This document shows positions 41,086 through 49,337 of a DNA stretch of 64,000 nucleotides, one piece after another. Below the pieces are notes generated by a model. That model saw only the letters and a list, made by a program, of their open reading frames with translations. It did no database searches and was not told the origin of the DNA. Origin of the DNA: Paenibacillus_AR sp051594765. GTDB taxonomy: Bacteria; Bacillota; Bacilli; Paenibacillales; NBRC-103111. Position 1 is the first letter of the stretch; each line of letters opens with the position of its first letter. The stretch spans positions 314,488-378,487 of the forward strand of contig NZ_JBPPGJ010000003.1 in the NCBI RefSeq assembly GCF_051594765.1, given 5' to 3'. A program made the translations under genes and the position numbers.

Positions 41086-41359
41086 GGGTTTCTCCTCTCC
41101 CTGTCACCGTTTCATCGATGGTAACATATTTATCCCCGCTTTTGAAATAAATCCCCTTTACCTCCACACGTTCCTCCCTGATAATCCATTGCACCTTCTC
41201 CAGTTGGTCAGCCGGAAACTCAATGGATAGAGCGCAGCCCGCCGTAATTTCCTTGGGGGTAGGTCGGGTGTCAATCTCGATCTCTCCGTACTCGAGCAGC
41301 ATCTCTGCGCGAAGTGCCTGCTGAGTGGAATCGAACGCTATGAGCATCATGCCGGACAT
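41078..41359 (-). CDS. DUF3343 family protein
   Basis: A 93-residue soluble protein with the DUF3343 pattern: FDSTQQALRAEMLLEYGEIE, TRPTPKEITAGCALSIEF and then WIIREERVEVKGIY. The family often pairs with selenium/sulfur transfer genes, and a cysteine desulfurase gene lies at 42587, with a DUF4446 gene between. Operon with mscS and the DUF951 gene; divergent from yyaC. Function unknown. Confidence 0.85.
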   Translation of the reverse strand: MSGMMLIAFDSTQQALRAEMLLEYGEIEIDTRPTPKEITAGCALSIEFPADQLEKVQWIIREERVEVKGIYFKSGDKYVTIDETVTGRGETHE

Positions 41360-41396
41360 CCCTCTGCTCCTCCCTCCCTCTTTTTTCTCTCATTCA

Positions 41397-41427
41397 TGTA
41401 TAAATAGAGTGCGGCGTTCGTATACTA
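41397..41427 (+). promoter_or_regulatory. candidate sporulation sigma F/G promoter of yyaC
   Basis: TGTATA (41397-41402), 18 bp, TATACTA (41421-41427) resembles the sigma-F/sigma-G class with -10 ending CATACTA. A forespore promoter would fit a spore protein gene. Confidence 0.5.
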
Positions 41428-41454
41428 GTAAAAAGTTGAAACAGGGGGAATTCC

Positions 41455-42096
41455 ATGAAACTGTTTACGGATCCGCGCTCTACATCCGACAAGCCGTCAT
41501 CCTTCAAAATACAGCATACCGAGCCGCATTGCGCTTCGGCCATTGCCAACTATCTTACCGCTATCTTCCGCCAGATTCCCTCTTATCAGGAGCTTGTCTT
41601 CGTATGTATCGGCACGGACCGTTCAACAGGCGATTCCCTTGGACCTATTATAGGTAGCCGGCTTATGAAATACAACATTTCCGATATCCGTGTTTACGGC
41701 ACCTTGGATCAGCCGGTTCACGCCATGAACCTGGAGGAAACCATCAAGCAGATTCATGAGACCTACTACAATCCCTATATCGTCGGCATCGATGCCTGCC
41801 TCGGTCAGGTCAGCAGTGTAGGCTGCGTCCAAATTGGAAACGGCCCCCTGAAGCCGGGAGCCGGTGTGAAGAAGGAATTGCCCAGTGTCGGTGACATCCA
41901 TCTCACCGGAGTGGTGAATGTCGGAGGCTTCATGGAGTACTTCGTGCTTCAGAATACCCGATTATCCCTCGTCATGAATATGGCGGATATCATCGCCAAG
42001 GGCATCTACATCTCTCTTCTCCAGACCAAGCGGATGGCCTATATGGCACCCAAGCAGGAACCGGCTACCGCTTGGCAGCCGCAGTTTGAGCTATGA
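41455..42096 (+). CDS. yyaC: spore protease YyaC
   Basis: A 213-residue sporulation protein of the DUF1256/GPR-like fold. The conserved core reads FVCIGTDRSTGDSLGP near 49-64, with the putative catalytic Asp residues, and YIVGIDACLGQ near 104-114. It is related to the germination protease GPR. Expressed in sporulation. It overlaps the DUF4446 gene by 32 bp at the 3' ends. AGGGGG lies upstream of ATG. Confidence 0.92.
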   Translation: MKLFTDPRSTSDKPSSFKIQHTEPHCASAIANYLTAIFRQIPSYQELVFVCIGTDRSTGDSLGPIIGSRLMKYNISDIRVYGTLDQPVHAMNLEETIKQIHETYYNPYIVGIDACLGQVSSVGCVQIGNGPLKPGAGVKKELPSVGDIHLTGVVNVGGFMEYFVLQNTRLSLVMNMADIIAKGIYISLLQTKRMAYMAPKQEPATAWQPQFEL

Positions 42097-42547
42097 CCTC
42101 TTTCTCCTCCGGCGACAGAGCGTAGTTGGATCCGCCCTTCTCCACCGGTTTGGCGTAGATGTATGATTCCTCTCTGCTGTGAATACCTGTCAGCACGACG
42201 CCGTCCTGTTCATCATCCAGAATTGCCACCGAGAAGCTTAGATCGCTTCCTTGTTTATTGAAGGCATTGTACCGTGACACGGCCACATGAGCCTTCATCT
42301 TCTTCATCACCCTGCGGATGCCGTCTATGGCGTCCGCTTGCTCTTTTACCGCGCCTTCAAGCTTCATTCGGCCCTCCTGCAGATCGATCAACAGATCATC
42401 CACCTGCTCCACCTGCGAGTTCCCGATGATCTTCCGGTACCGCTTGTTCATCCCGCTGATCTTCACCATCAGCACGATCACCAGCACCATCAGCAATACT
42501 ACGGCCCCTGTCAGGCCTGCAAGGAATACGTCTACATACGATTCCAT
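42065..42547 (-). CDS. DUF4446 family protein
   Basis: A 160-residue protein with one N-terminal membrane segment (about 10-30), a short coiled helix with YRKIIGNSQVEQVDDLL and a beta-rich C-terminal part (RYNAFNKQGSDLSFSVAILDDEQDGVVLTG). It fits DUF4446. Function unknown; in Firmicutes it sits near soj/spo0J. Same strand as the cysteine desulfurase, with a 39-base gap. Confidence 0.88.
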   Translation of the reverse strand: MESYVDVFLAGLTGAVVLLMVLVIVLMVKISGMNKRYRKIIGNSQVEQVDDLLIDLQEGRMKLEGAVKEQADAIDGIRRVMKKMKAHVAVSRYNAFNKQGSDLSFSVAILDDEQDGVVLTGIHSREESYIYAKPVEKGGSNYALSPEEKEVIAQTAAAKR

Positions 42548-42586
42548 TCCCCATCACCATGCCCTGTTGTGTACCTGCTCTCTCGT

Positions 42587-43735
42587 CTACAGGTGTTTTT
42601 TGATTTCCGTTACCGCCGCGATCAGATCCTGCACTTCACTCTCCGTCGTGTACCATCCTACGCTTGCCCGTACGGCTCCCGTCTCGGCGGTTCCTGCCGT
42701 TTCATGCGCCAGAGGCGTACAATGATATCCTGACCGCACGGCAATCTCGAATGTCTGATCCAGTATAAAAGCCACCTCGGAAGCATCCACACCCGGGATT
42801 CGGAAGGAGACAATCCCCGTCTTATCTTCACCCAAATCCGGGCCAAGCACCTCCACTCCTCCAATTCCCATGAGCCCTTCCATCAGCTGTTGGGTCAATT
42901 GAAACTCCTTGGCGTGGATGGCCTCGACACCGGTCCGGAGTATGAATTTTACCCCTTCCCCCAACCCGGCTATTCCGGGTGTATTCTGGGTTCCCGATTC
43001 ATACCGGTCGGGACGCACATCAGGCTGGTCGATCGCCTCCGATTGGCTGCCCGTTCCTCCATGCAGGAGCGGCTCCAGTTCTACGTCCGGATGCAGGTAC
43101 AACCCTCCCGTCCCCTGCGGCCCCAGAAGCCCCTTGTGCCCCGGAAACGCTAGCATATGGATCCCCATGGTCTCGGCCCGGATAGGGAGGATTCCTGCGG
43201 TCTGAGCGGCGTCTACGAGCAGCTTCAGTCCCTTGTCCCTGCACACCTGGGCGATCTCCTCCAGCGGTTGGATCGTACCCAGGAGGTTGGAGCTATGGCT
43301 GACCGCCACCAATCCTGTATTCGCCTTTACAGCCTCTTTAACAGCCTGGGCGGTTATGTACCCTTTTCGGTCCGGCTTCAAATAGGTGACCTCCGCGCCG
43401 TGCTTGCGGACCATATATTCCAACGGACGCCGTACGGAGTTGTGCTCCACACCCGTGCTGATAACGTGCATGCCCGGCTTCACATAACCCTTGATCGCCA
43501 GATTCAAGGCCTCCGTCGTGTTCGACGCATACACGATGTCATTGGCGTTCCGAACGCCGAACAGCTTGGCCAACTGCACGCGCGTCTGGAATAGAACCCT
43601 GCTGGCCTGTACGGCCATCTGGTGCCCGCCCCTACCGGGATTGGCCGCATATTCGCTCACGCATTTTGCCATCGCCTCGATCACCTCTGGCGGCTTCGGC
43701 CATGACGATGCGGCGTGATCAAAATATTTCACCAT
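42587..43735 (-). CDS. cysteine desulfurase family protein
   Basis: A 382-residue PLP enzyme of fold type I, class V aminotransferase group. PLP Lys201 in FPGHKGLLGPQG, catalytic-loop Cys339 (SGYHCTPLA), and THAASSWPKP-like N-terminus (FDHAASSWPKP). It releases sulfur from cysteine as a persulfide for Fe-S clusters, thiouridine or other uses. Unlike IscS it has a short loop. In B. subtilis no such gene lies here, but it is common in Paenibacillus at this position, by synteny recollection. Confidence 0.88.
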   Translation of the reverse strand: MVKYFDHAASSWPKPPEVIEAMAKCVSEYAANPGRGGHQMAVQASRVLFQTRVQLAKLFGVRNANDIVYASNTTEALNLAIKGYVKPGMHVISTGVEHNSVRRPLEYMVRKHGAEVTYLKPDRKGYITAQAVKEAVKANTGLVAVSHSSNLLGTIQPLEEIAQVCRDKGLKLLVDAAQTAGILPIRAETMGIHMLAFPGHKGLLGPQGTGGLYLHPDVELEPLLHGGTGSQSEAIDQPDVRPDRYESGTQNTPGIAGLGEGVKFILRTGVEAIHAKEFQLTQQLMEGLMGIGGVEVLGPDLGEDKTGIVSFRIPGVDASEVAFILDQTFEIAVRSGYHCTPLAHETAGTAETGAVRASVGWYTTESEVQDLIAAVTEIKKHL

Positions 43736-43841
43736 CCTCTTCCCCTCCTGCTCGACCCGACTCTAGTAGATAGATTAAGGAAAGCATACCGGAAATGCCG
43801 TGTCCGGCCCTTCTCCGATATGCTTCCCCATAATGTGTCTA

Positions 43842-44699
43842 TTAGCTTATTCTGCCTTGTAGAAGCTCCAGTATCCGTTCCAGATCATCCTTGGAATAAT
43901 AGGCGAACTCGATCTTCCCCTTGTGCTGGGGCTGGGCCTTGATCTTAACCGTAGTCCGGAAGATGCTGCGAAGGTTTTCCTCCACTTCCTCCATATACGG
44001 ATCTTTCTTGCGAACCTTCTGCTTCGAGTTTTCCTTTTCCTTCGGCTCATCCAGCTTCTGTATCGCTTCCTCCAACTCCCGGACGCTCCATTGCTTCTCT
44101 ATGGTAATCTGGGCGAGTTCCTTCTTCTTCTTGTCGTCCTTCACCCCGACGATTGCGCGGGCATGACCCATGGAAATTGTTCCACGTGAAACATATTGCT
44201 TGATCTCCTCGGGAAGCTGCAAGAGACGAAGGAAGTTGGCAATGTGCGATCTGCTCTTGCCTACCTTAGCAGACAGCTCTTCTTGGGTCAGCTGAAACTG
44301 ATCGATTAGCGCTTGATAGGCGATGGCTTGCTCCAGCGCATTCAAGTCTTCCCTCTGTACATTCTCGATCAGCGCAATCTCCATAACCTGCTGGTCCGAG
44401 AATTTGCGGACAACAGCGGGGATGGATGCTAGGCCACATGCCTGTGAAGCACGGAAACGGCGTTCGCCTGCAATAATCTCATAGCCCTTCAATACACTCC
44501 GGACGATGATCGGCTGGATGACGCCATGCTCCTTGATCGATGCGGCAAGCTCCTGGATGCTTTCTTCGTGAAAAGTTTTGCGGGGCTGATAAGGATTCGC
44601 CCGCAGCTGCGCAAGAGGAATCTCAATGACCTTATCATCTTCGCTGATATTCAGGGAAGGAATAAGCGCATCCAGACCCCTACCCAAACGTTTACTCAT
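43842..44699 (-). CDS. spo0J: chromosome partitioning protein ParB/Spo0J
   Basis: A 285-residue CTP-dependent clamp that loads at parS. N-terminal GERRFR motif (CTP binding, residues about 78-83), central helix-turn-helix (SAKVGKSRSHIANFLRL) and C-terminal dimer domain. It aids origin segregation, recruits SMC and influences DnaA through Soj. Contains one parS site in its own coding sequence. Overlaps soj by 8 bp. Confidence 0.96.
   Translation of the reverse strand: MSKRLGRGLDALIPSLNISEDDKVIEIPLAQLRANPYQPRKTFHEESIQELAASIKEHGVIQPIIVRSVLKGYEIIAGERRFRASQACGLASIPAVVRKFSDQQVMEIALIENVQREDLNALEQAIAYQALIDQFQLTQEELSAKVGKSRSHIANFLRLLQLPEEIKQYVSRGTISMGHARAIVGVKDDKKKKELAQITIEKQWSVRELEEAIQKLDEPKEKENSKQKVRKKDPYMEEVEENLRSIFRTTVKIKAQPQHKGKIEFAYYSKDDLERILELLQGRIS
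44178..44193 (+). promoter_or_regulatory. parS site 1
   Basis: TGTTCCACGTGAAACA, an exact parS, inside spo0J. Loading site for Spo0J clamps near oriC. Confidence 0.95.
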
Positions 44700-45453
44700 A
44701 TTGGATCACTTCCTTCGCAAGCTCCAAATAAACTTCGGCTCCCTTGGATCTCGGATCGTAGGTGATAATGGACTGCCCATGGCTGGGCGCTTCACTTAAT
44801 CTTACATTGCGGGGGATGATCGTCTGGTAGACCTTCTGCTGGAAGTATTTCTTCACTTCCTCGATCACCTGGATTCCCAGATTGGTCCGTGCGTCGAACA
44901 TCGTCAATAGAACGCCCTCTATCTGGAGCGTCGTATTCAGATGCTTCTGAACCAGACGTACCGTGTTCAACAGCTGGCTCAGTCCCTCCAGCGCATAGTA
45001 CTCACATTGGATCGGGATGATGACGGAATCCGCGGCAGTCAAGGAATTGATGGTCAGAATGCCCAGTGACGGCGGACAATCAATCAGGATGTAATCGAAC
45101 ATGTGCTTGACGAGATGCAGCGATTTCTTTAACCGCACCTCCCTGGAGATGGTGGGAACCAGTTCGATTTCCGCACCGGCCAATTGAATGGTTGCCGGGA
45201 TGATTTTCAAGTTGGGGATCTTCGTATCCACCATGGCATCCTTGGGATGGACATCGTTAATAATCACATCGTAGATGCAGTTGCTGACGTCGGCTTTGTT
45301 AATGCCTATCCCGCTGGTCGTATTCCCTTGCGGATCGATATCGACTAGTAGTACGCGTTTCCCTAATGTTGCGAGGGAAGCACCAAGATTGACAGAGGTC
45401 GTCGTCTTACCGACTCCGCCCTTCTGATTGGTGACCGCAATAATCTTGGACAA
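44692..45453 (-). CDS. soj: chromosome partitioning ATPase ParA/Soj
   Basis: A 253-residue Walker-type ATPase. Deviant Walker A KGGVGKTTT (near 12-20), Walker A' (LIDCPPSLG) and the DNA-binding basic surface are as in Soj. The TTG start at 45453 is preferred over the ATG (45459) and GTG (45456) because AGGTGA sits 7 bases before it, and the sequence then begins MSKIIAVTNQ, as in B. subtilis. Soj controls DnaA activity with Spo0J. A terminator-like hairpin lies in the leader. Confidence 0.95.
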   Translation of the reverse strand: MSKIIAVTNQKGGVGKTTTSVNLGASLATLGKRVLLVDIDPQGNTTSGIGINKADVSNCIYDVIINDVHPKDAMVDTKIPNLKIIPATIQLAGAEIELVPTISREVRLKKSLHLVKHMFDYILIDCPPSLGILTINSLTAADSVIIPIQCEYYALEGLSQLLNTVRLVQKHLNTTLQIEGVLLTMFDARTNLGIQVIEEVKKYFQQKVYQTIIPRNVRLSEAPSHGQSIITYDPRSKGAEVYLELAKEVIQYE

Positions 45454-45513
45454 CACCATTCACCTCAAAATCAATAAAATGCAGGAACCATGATCCATCG
45501 TCCAGAAGACGAG

Positions 45514-45552
45514 AAAAAAATCCACTTCATCGCACTGATCTCGGTGAAGTGG
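45514..45552 (-). terminator. terminator-like hairpin in the soj leader
   Basis: On the minus strand CCACTTCA (45552-45545) and TGAAGTGG (45529-45522) form an 8-bp stem with a 15-base loop, followed by ATTTTTTTC. It lies about 60 bases upstream of the soj start and downstream of a promoter-like TATACT at 45601-45606. Confidence 0.55.
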
Positions 45553-45671
45553 CGGCTGGTGATTGACAATAGAAAACTCTTATTAAGACTATCGACTTTT
45601 AGTATAACACAATCCAACCAATAGCTTAAGCATTATTCAGCTGCGGCACCAAATCATTCTGAATAAGAGAC

Positions 45672-45694
45672 AAAAAGCCCCTGTGGAGGGGCTT
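45672..45694 (-). terminator. terminator of noc
   Basis: On the minus strand AAGCCCC pairs with GGGGCTT with a 6-base loop, followed by TTTG, soon after the noc stop. Confidence 0.7.
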
Positions 45695-45717
45695 CCTTAT
45701 ATGAATCGTATTCGATA

Positions 45718-46533
45718 TTAGTGCTTGGGAATACGGATGATGATCTCGTAGTGATCCTCATAGTCCTTCTCATCGGTCTTGATCTGCATGCCGGTGTCCG
45801 CGACCATGTTCACCGATTGTCGGATCGTGTTCAGCGCCAGCCGGACATTCTTCCCGAAGAAGACTCGTTTCGATTTCTTAATCTTAGCGGATTCCTTGTA
45901 GAACTCGACACGAGCCTCTGTCTGCTTCACATTCAATTCCTTGGAGATGATATCCTCCAGGACCTTTACCTGCAGCTCCTCCGAATCCAGAGACAGCAGA
46001 GCCCGGGCATGACGCTCGGTAATCTTGCGTTCAAGCAGCGCCTGCTTGACGGGGTCACACAGATGCAGGAGCCGAATTTTGTTGGCGATCGTAGATTGGC
46101 TCTTGCCCAACCGCTGAGCCAGGCTCTCTTGAGTCAATTGATGCAGCTCGATCAGCTGCTGATACGCCATAGCCTCTTCAATGGCCGTGAGTCCTTCACG
46201 CTGCAGATTCTCGATCAACGCTATGGACGCGGCTTGGGAATCGTTGAATTCGCGGATGATGGCGGGAATGGTCTCCCATCCCAGCTTCTTAACGGCTCGG
46301 AACCGCCGCTCACCGGCGATGATCTCGAAGATGCCGTCCCGGACGCGAACCACGATAGGCTGAATTACCCCGTGGGTCTTGATTGTCTGGAGGAGCTCAT
46401 CAATTCGCTCTTCATCGAATACCGTCCTTGGCTGGAAAGGGCTTGGAACAATATTTTCGAGTGGAAGTTGTTTCACTTCGTCGGTTGATACTTTTTCCGT
46501 GAGGCCGAAAAGCTTGGATAATTGCTCCTTCAT
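45718..46533 (-). CDS. noc: nucleoid occlusion protein
   Basis: A 271-residue paralogue of ParB that blocks division over the nucleoid. It starts MKEQLSKLFGLTEKV, the amphipathic membrane-binding helix of Noc, then the ParB/Noc N-terminal domain (GERRFRAVK), helix-turn-helix (AQRLGKSQSTIANKIRL) and dimer domain. Binds Noc sites and membrane. Positioned between rsmG and soj, as in Bacillus. No perfect Noc site (ATTTCCCGGGAAAT) was seen in the window. Confidence 0.94.
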   Translation of the reverse strand: MKEQLSKLFGLTEKVSTDEVKQLPLENIVPSPFQPRTVFDEERIDELLQTIKTHGVIQPIVVRVRDGIFEIIAGERRFRAVKKLGWETIPAIIREFNDSQAASIALIENLQREGLTAIEEAMAYQQLIELHQLTQESLAQRLGKSQSTIANKIRLLHLCDPVKQALLERKITERHARALLSLDSEELQVKVLEDIISKELNVKQTEARVEFYKESAKIKKSKRVFFGKNVRLALNTIRQSVNMVADTGMQIKTDEKDYEDHYEIIIRIPKH

Positions 46534-46649
46534 AGGCTTTCATTCACCCAACTTCGTTATCGGATACTGGAGAGGTTATCTACCATAACTTATATATTCT
46601 CTGCCATCAGCCAAAATCCTGCTTCAGCCTGATCCAACTAAAGCAATAT

Positions 46650-46665
46650 TGTTCCACGTGAAACA
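46650..46665 (+). promoter_or_regulatory. parS site 2
   Basis: TGTTCCACGTGAAACA, an exact parS in the rsmG-noc gap. Confidence 0.95.
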
Positions 46666-46694
46666 AGAGCTGGATGGCAGAGAAGTTATGTTAA

Positions 46695-47423
46695 TTATCG
46701 AATCGGATCCTTGGAAGGTGTCCCTGGCTTGCGGGGGTATTTGGCCGGAGTCCCGCCCGTCTTACGGAGCACCACAATATTCCGCTCGGCTTGCTCCACC
46801 GGAAGCTCGAAGGTAGCTACCTTCTCCAGCTTGGCATTTAATAGCTTAATAGAAGCTTTGGCTTCCTCCACCTCTTCGGCGGATTGCGCCCCCTTCATCG
46901 CGGCGAAGGCACCGCCCTGCTTGACGAAGGGAAGGCAGAGCTCATTCAGCACATTCAACCGGGCCACAGCCCGGGCGCTGGTCAGATCGAACCGGTCCCG
47001 CAGCTTAGAATCCCTCCCCGCCTCCTCCGCCCGAGCATGGATACAGGATACCTGATCCAATCCCAATACGGCTACCAGATGCTGCAAAAAGTGGATTCGT
47101 TTGTTTAACGAATCGACAATGGTCAGCTTAAGATGCGGGTAAGCGATCTTATTCGGAAGGGAAGGAAATCCTGCGCCTGCGCCGATATCAGCCATAGTCT
47201 CCACATCTTGGAGAGCCACATGGAAGGATAGCGTAAGAGAATCATAGAAGTGCTTCAGGTACACCTGCTCCCGGTCCGTAATGGCTGTCAGGTTCATCTT
47301 CTCGTTCCATTCGACCAATTCCCTATAGTAGCTCTCGAACTGCTCCAGCTGCCGCTCCGTCAGGGTCAGCCCTTTCTCCTGCAGCATGCTTACGAATTGC
47401 TCTTGCACCGCATCCACGATCAT
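46695..47423 (-). CDS. rsmG: 16S rRNA G527 N7-methyltransferase
   Basis: A 242-residue SAM methyltransferase that methylates G527 of 16S rRNA near the decoding centre. SAM-binding ADIGAGAGFPSLP lies near 78-90 and the family end is basic (KPGTPSKDPIR). ATG 47423 overlaps the mnmG stop by 4 bp, so translation is coupled. Loss of function gives low-level streptomycin resistance in other bacteria. Confidence 0.96.
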   Translation of the reverse strand: MIVDAVQEQFVSMLQEKGLTLTERQLEQFESYYRELVEWNEKMNLTAITDREQVYLKHFYDSLTLSFHVALQDVETMADIGAGAGFPSLPNKIAYPHLKLTIVDSLNKRIHFLQHLVAVLGLDQVSCIHARAEEAGRDSKLRDRFDLTSARAVARLNVLNELCLPFVKQGGAFAAMKGAQSAEEVEEAKASIKLLNAKLEKVATFELPVEQAERNIVVLRKTGGTPAKYPRKPGTPSKDPIR

Positions 47424-49312
47424 GATAGTTTCGCCGCCGTTACTTTATTATAATGCTCCAGGTAGACCAACAGAATGGAGATATCCGCCGGTGTCACCCC
47501 GGAGATCCGGGAAGCCTGGCCGATGGAGATCGGACGGATCTGCCCCAGCTTCTGCTTGGCCTCATTGGCCAAACCATGAACGGTATCGTAGTCGATATCC
47601 TCCGGGATCCGCTTCTTCTCCATCTTTTGCAGACGGTCGACCTGCTGGAGCTGCTTCTCGATATAGCCTGCATACTTCACCTGGATCTCCACCTGCTCCT
47701 TCACGTCCTCGGACACTTCAGCCGGGGCTGGGGAAATTCGATCGAGATGATCCATTGTAATTTCCGGACGGCGCAGCAGGGACAAGAGGTCGACGGAATT
47801 GTTCAGCGTTACCGTTCCCGCCTCCCGCAGAATCTCCTGCACGTGCTCCTCCGGACGGACCTTGGTGTTCTTCAGACGCTCCAGCTCCTCGCGGATCTGC
47901 TCCATCTTGGTCTCGAAGCGCTTGTACCGTTCCTCGGGGATCAGCCCGATCTCATAGCCGATGGGAGTCAGACGCTGGTCCGCGTTGTCGTTGCGCAGCA
48001 GCAGACGATACTCCGCACGGGAGGTCAAGAGTCGATAGGGATCATTCGTCCCCTTCGTCACCAGGTCGTCGATCATCACGCCGATATAAGCCGCCGAACG
48101 ATCCAGCACAACCGGCTCCTTCCCCTGCACCTTGCGCGCGGCATTGATCCCGGCCATAATGCCTTGTCCCGCCGCTTCCTCATAGCCGGAGGTCCCGTTG
48201 ATCTGACCGGCCGTGAACAAGCCCGGCACCACCTTCGTCTCCAGCGAGGGCCACAGCTGGGTGGGCTCCACCGCATCATACTCGATGGCATAGCCGGTCC
48301 GCATCATCTGCACCTTCTCCAAGCCGGGAATCGAGCGCAGAATGGAGAGCTGCACCTCCTCCGGCATACTGGTGGACAGCCCCTGTACGTAGTACTCGGA
48401 CGTGTTGCGTCCCTCCGGCTCCAGGAAGATCTGATGCTTCGGCTTATCCGCGAACCGGACGATCTTATCCTCTATGGACGGGCAGTATCTCGGCCCCGTT
48501 CCTTCAATGGCTCCCGAGAACATCGGGGCCCGGTGCAGGTTGTCGTTGATGATCTTATGGGTGTCCTCGGAGGTGTAGGTCAGCCAGCACGGAAGCTGGT
48601 TCGGAACCTCCTCCGTCGTTTCGAAGGAGAAAAATTTCGGCTTCACATCGCCCGGCTGAATCTCGGTTTTGGAGAAATCGATGGTATCCCCATGTACTCG
48701 GGGGGGCGTACCGGTTTTGAACCGGACCAGCTTCAAGCCCAGCTCCTTCAAGCAGGCGGACAGCCGGACAGAAGGCTGTTGGTTGTTCGGACCGCTCTCA
48801 TACATCAGCTCTCCAATGATGACCCTGCCCCGGAGATAGGTCCCTGTGGTCACTACGACTGCTTGCGCCCGGTAGGTCGCGCCGGTCTTCGTCACCACGC
48901 CCCGGCAGACGCCATCCTCCATCACCAGCTCCTCTACCATGCCTTGGCGGAGGGTCAGGTTCGGAGTCTTCTCGATGGTTTCCTTCATCGTATGCTGGTA
49001 CAGGAACTTATCCGCCTGAGCCCGCAGGGCGTGGACGGCAGGTCCCTTCCCTGTGTTCAGCATCCGGAGCTGAATATAGGTTTTGTCAATATTGCGGCCC
49101 ATTTCCCCGCCCAAAGCATCGATCTCGCGGACCACATGGCCCTTGGCCGGACCGCCGATGGATGGGTTGCAGGGCATGAAGGCCACCATATCCAGATTGA
49201 TCGTCAGAAGCAAGGTCCTGCAGCCCATACGAGCCGCAGCCAGGGCCGCTTCACAGCCAGCATGGCCTGCTCCGACCACTATGACCTCATAATCGCCAGC
49301 CAGATAACTCAT
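47420..49312 (-). CDS. mnmG: tRNA uridine-34 modification enzyme MnmG
   Basis: A 630-residue FAD enzyme that with MnmE adds a carboxymethylaminomethyl group to U34. FAD-binding GAGHAGCEAALAAARMG near 13-29, an NAD-binding segment, PRYCPSIEDKI near 274, and C-terminal MnmG helices are present. Lies 25 bases downstream of mnmE. Confidence 0.97.
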   Translation of the reverse strand: MSYLAGDYEVIVVGAGHAGCEAALAAARMGCRTLLLTINLDMVAFMPCNPSIGGPAKGHVVREIDALGGEMGRNIDKTYIQLRMLNTGKGPAVHALRAQADKFLYQHTMKETIEKTPNLTLRQGMVEELVMEDGVCRGVVTKTGATYRAQAVVVTTGTYLRGRVIIGELMYESGPNNQQPSVRLSACLKELGLKLVRFKTGTPPRVHGDTIDFSKTEIQPGDVKPKFFSFETTEEVPNQLPCWLTYTSEDTHKIINDNLHRAPMFSGAIEGTGPRYCPSIEDKIVRFADKPKHQIFLEPEGRNTSEYYVQGLSTSMPEEVQLSILRSIPGLEKVQMMRTGYAIEYDAVEPTQLWPSLETKVVPGLFTAGQINGTSGYEEAAGQGIMAGINAARKVQGKEPVVLDRSAAYIGVMIDDLVTKGTNDPYRLLTSRAEYRLLLRNDNADQRLTPIGYEIGLIPEERYKRFETKMEQIREELERLKNTKVRPEEHVQEILREAGTVTLNNSVDLLSLLRRPEITMDHLDRISPAPAEVSEDVKEQVEIQVKYAGYIEKQLQQVDRLQKMEKKRIPEDIDYDTVHGLANEAKQKLGQIRPISIGQASRISGVTPADISILLVYLEHYNKVTAAKLS

Positions 49313-49337
49313 TTGTGCAGATACCCCCTACTGTATA

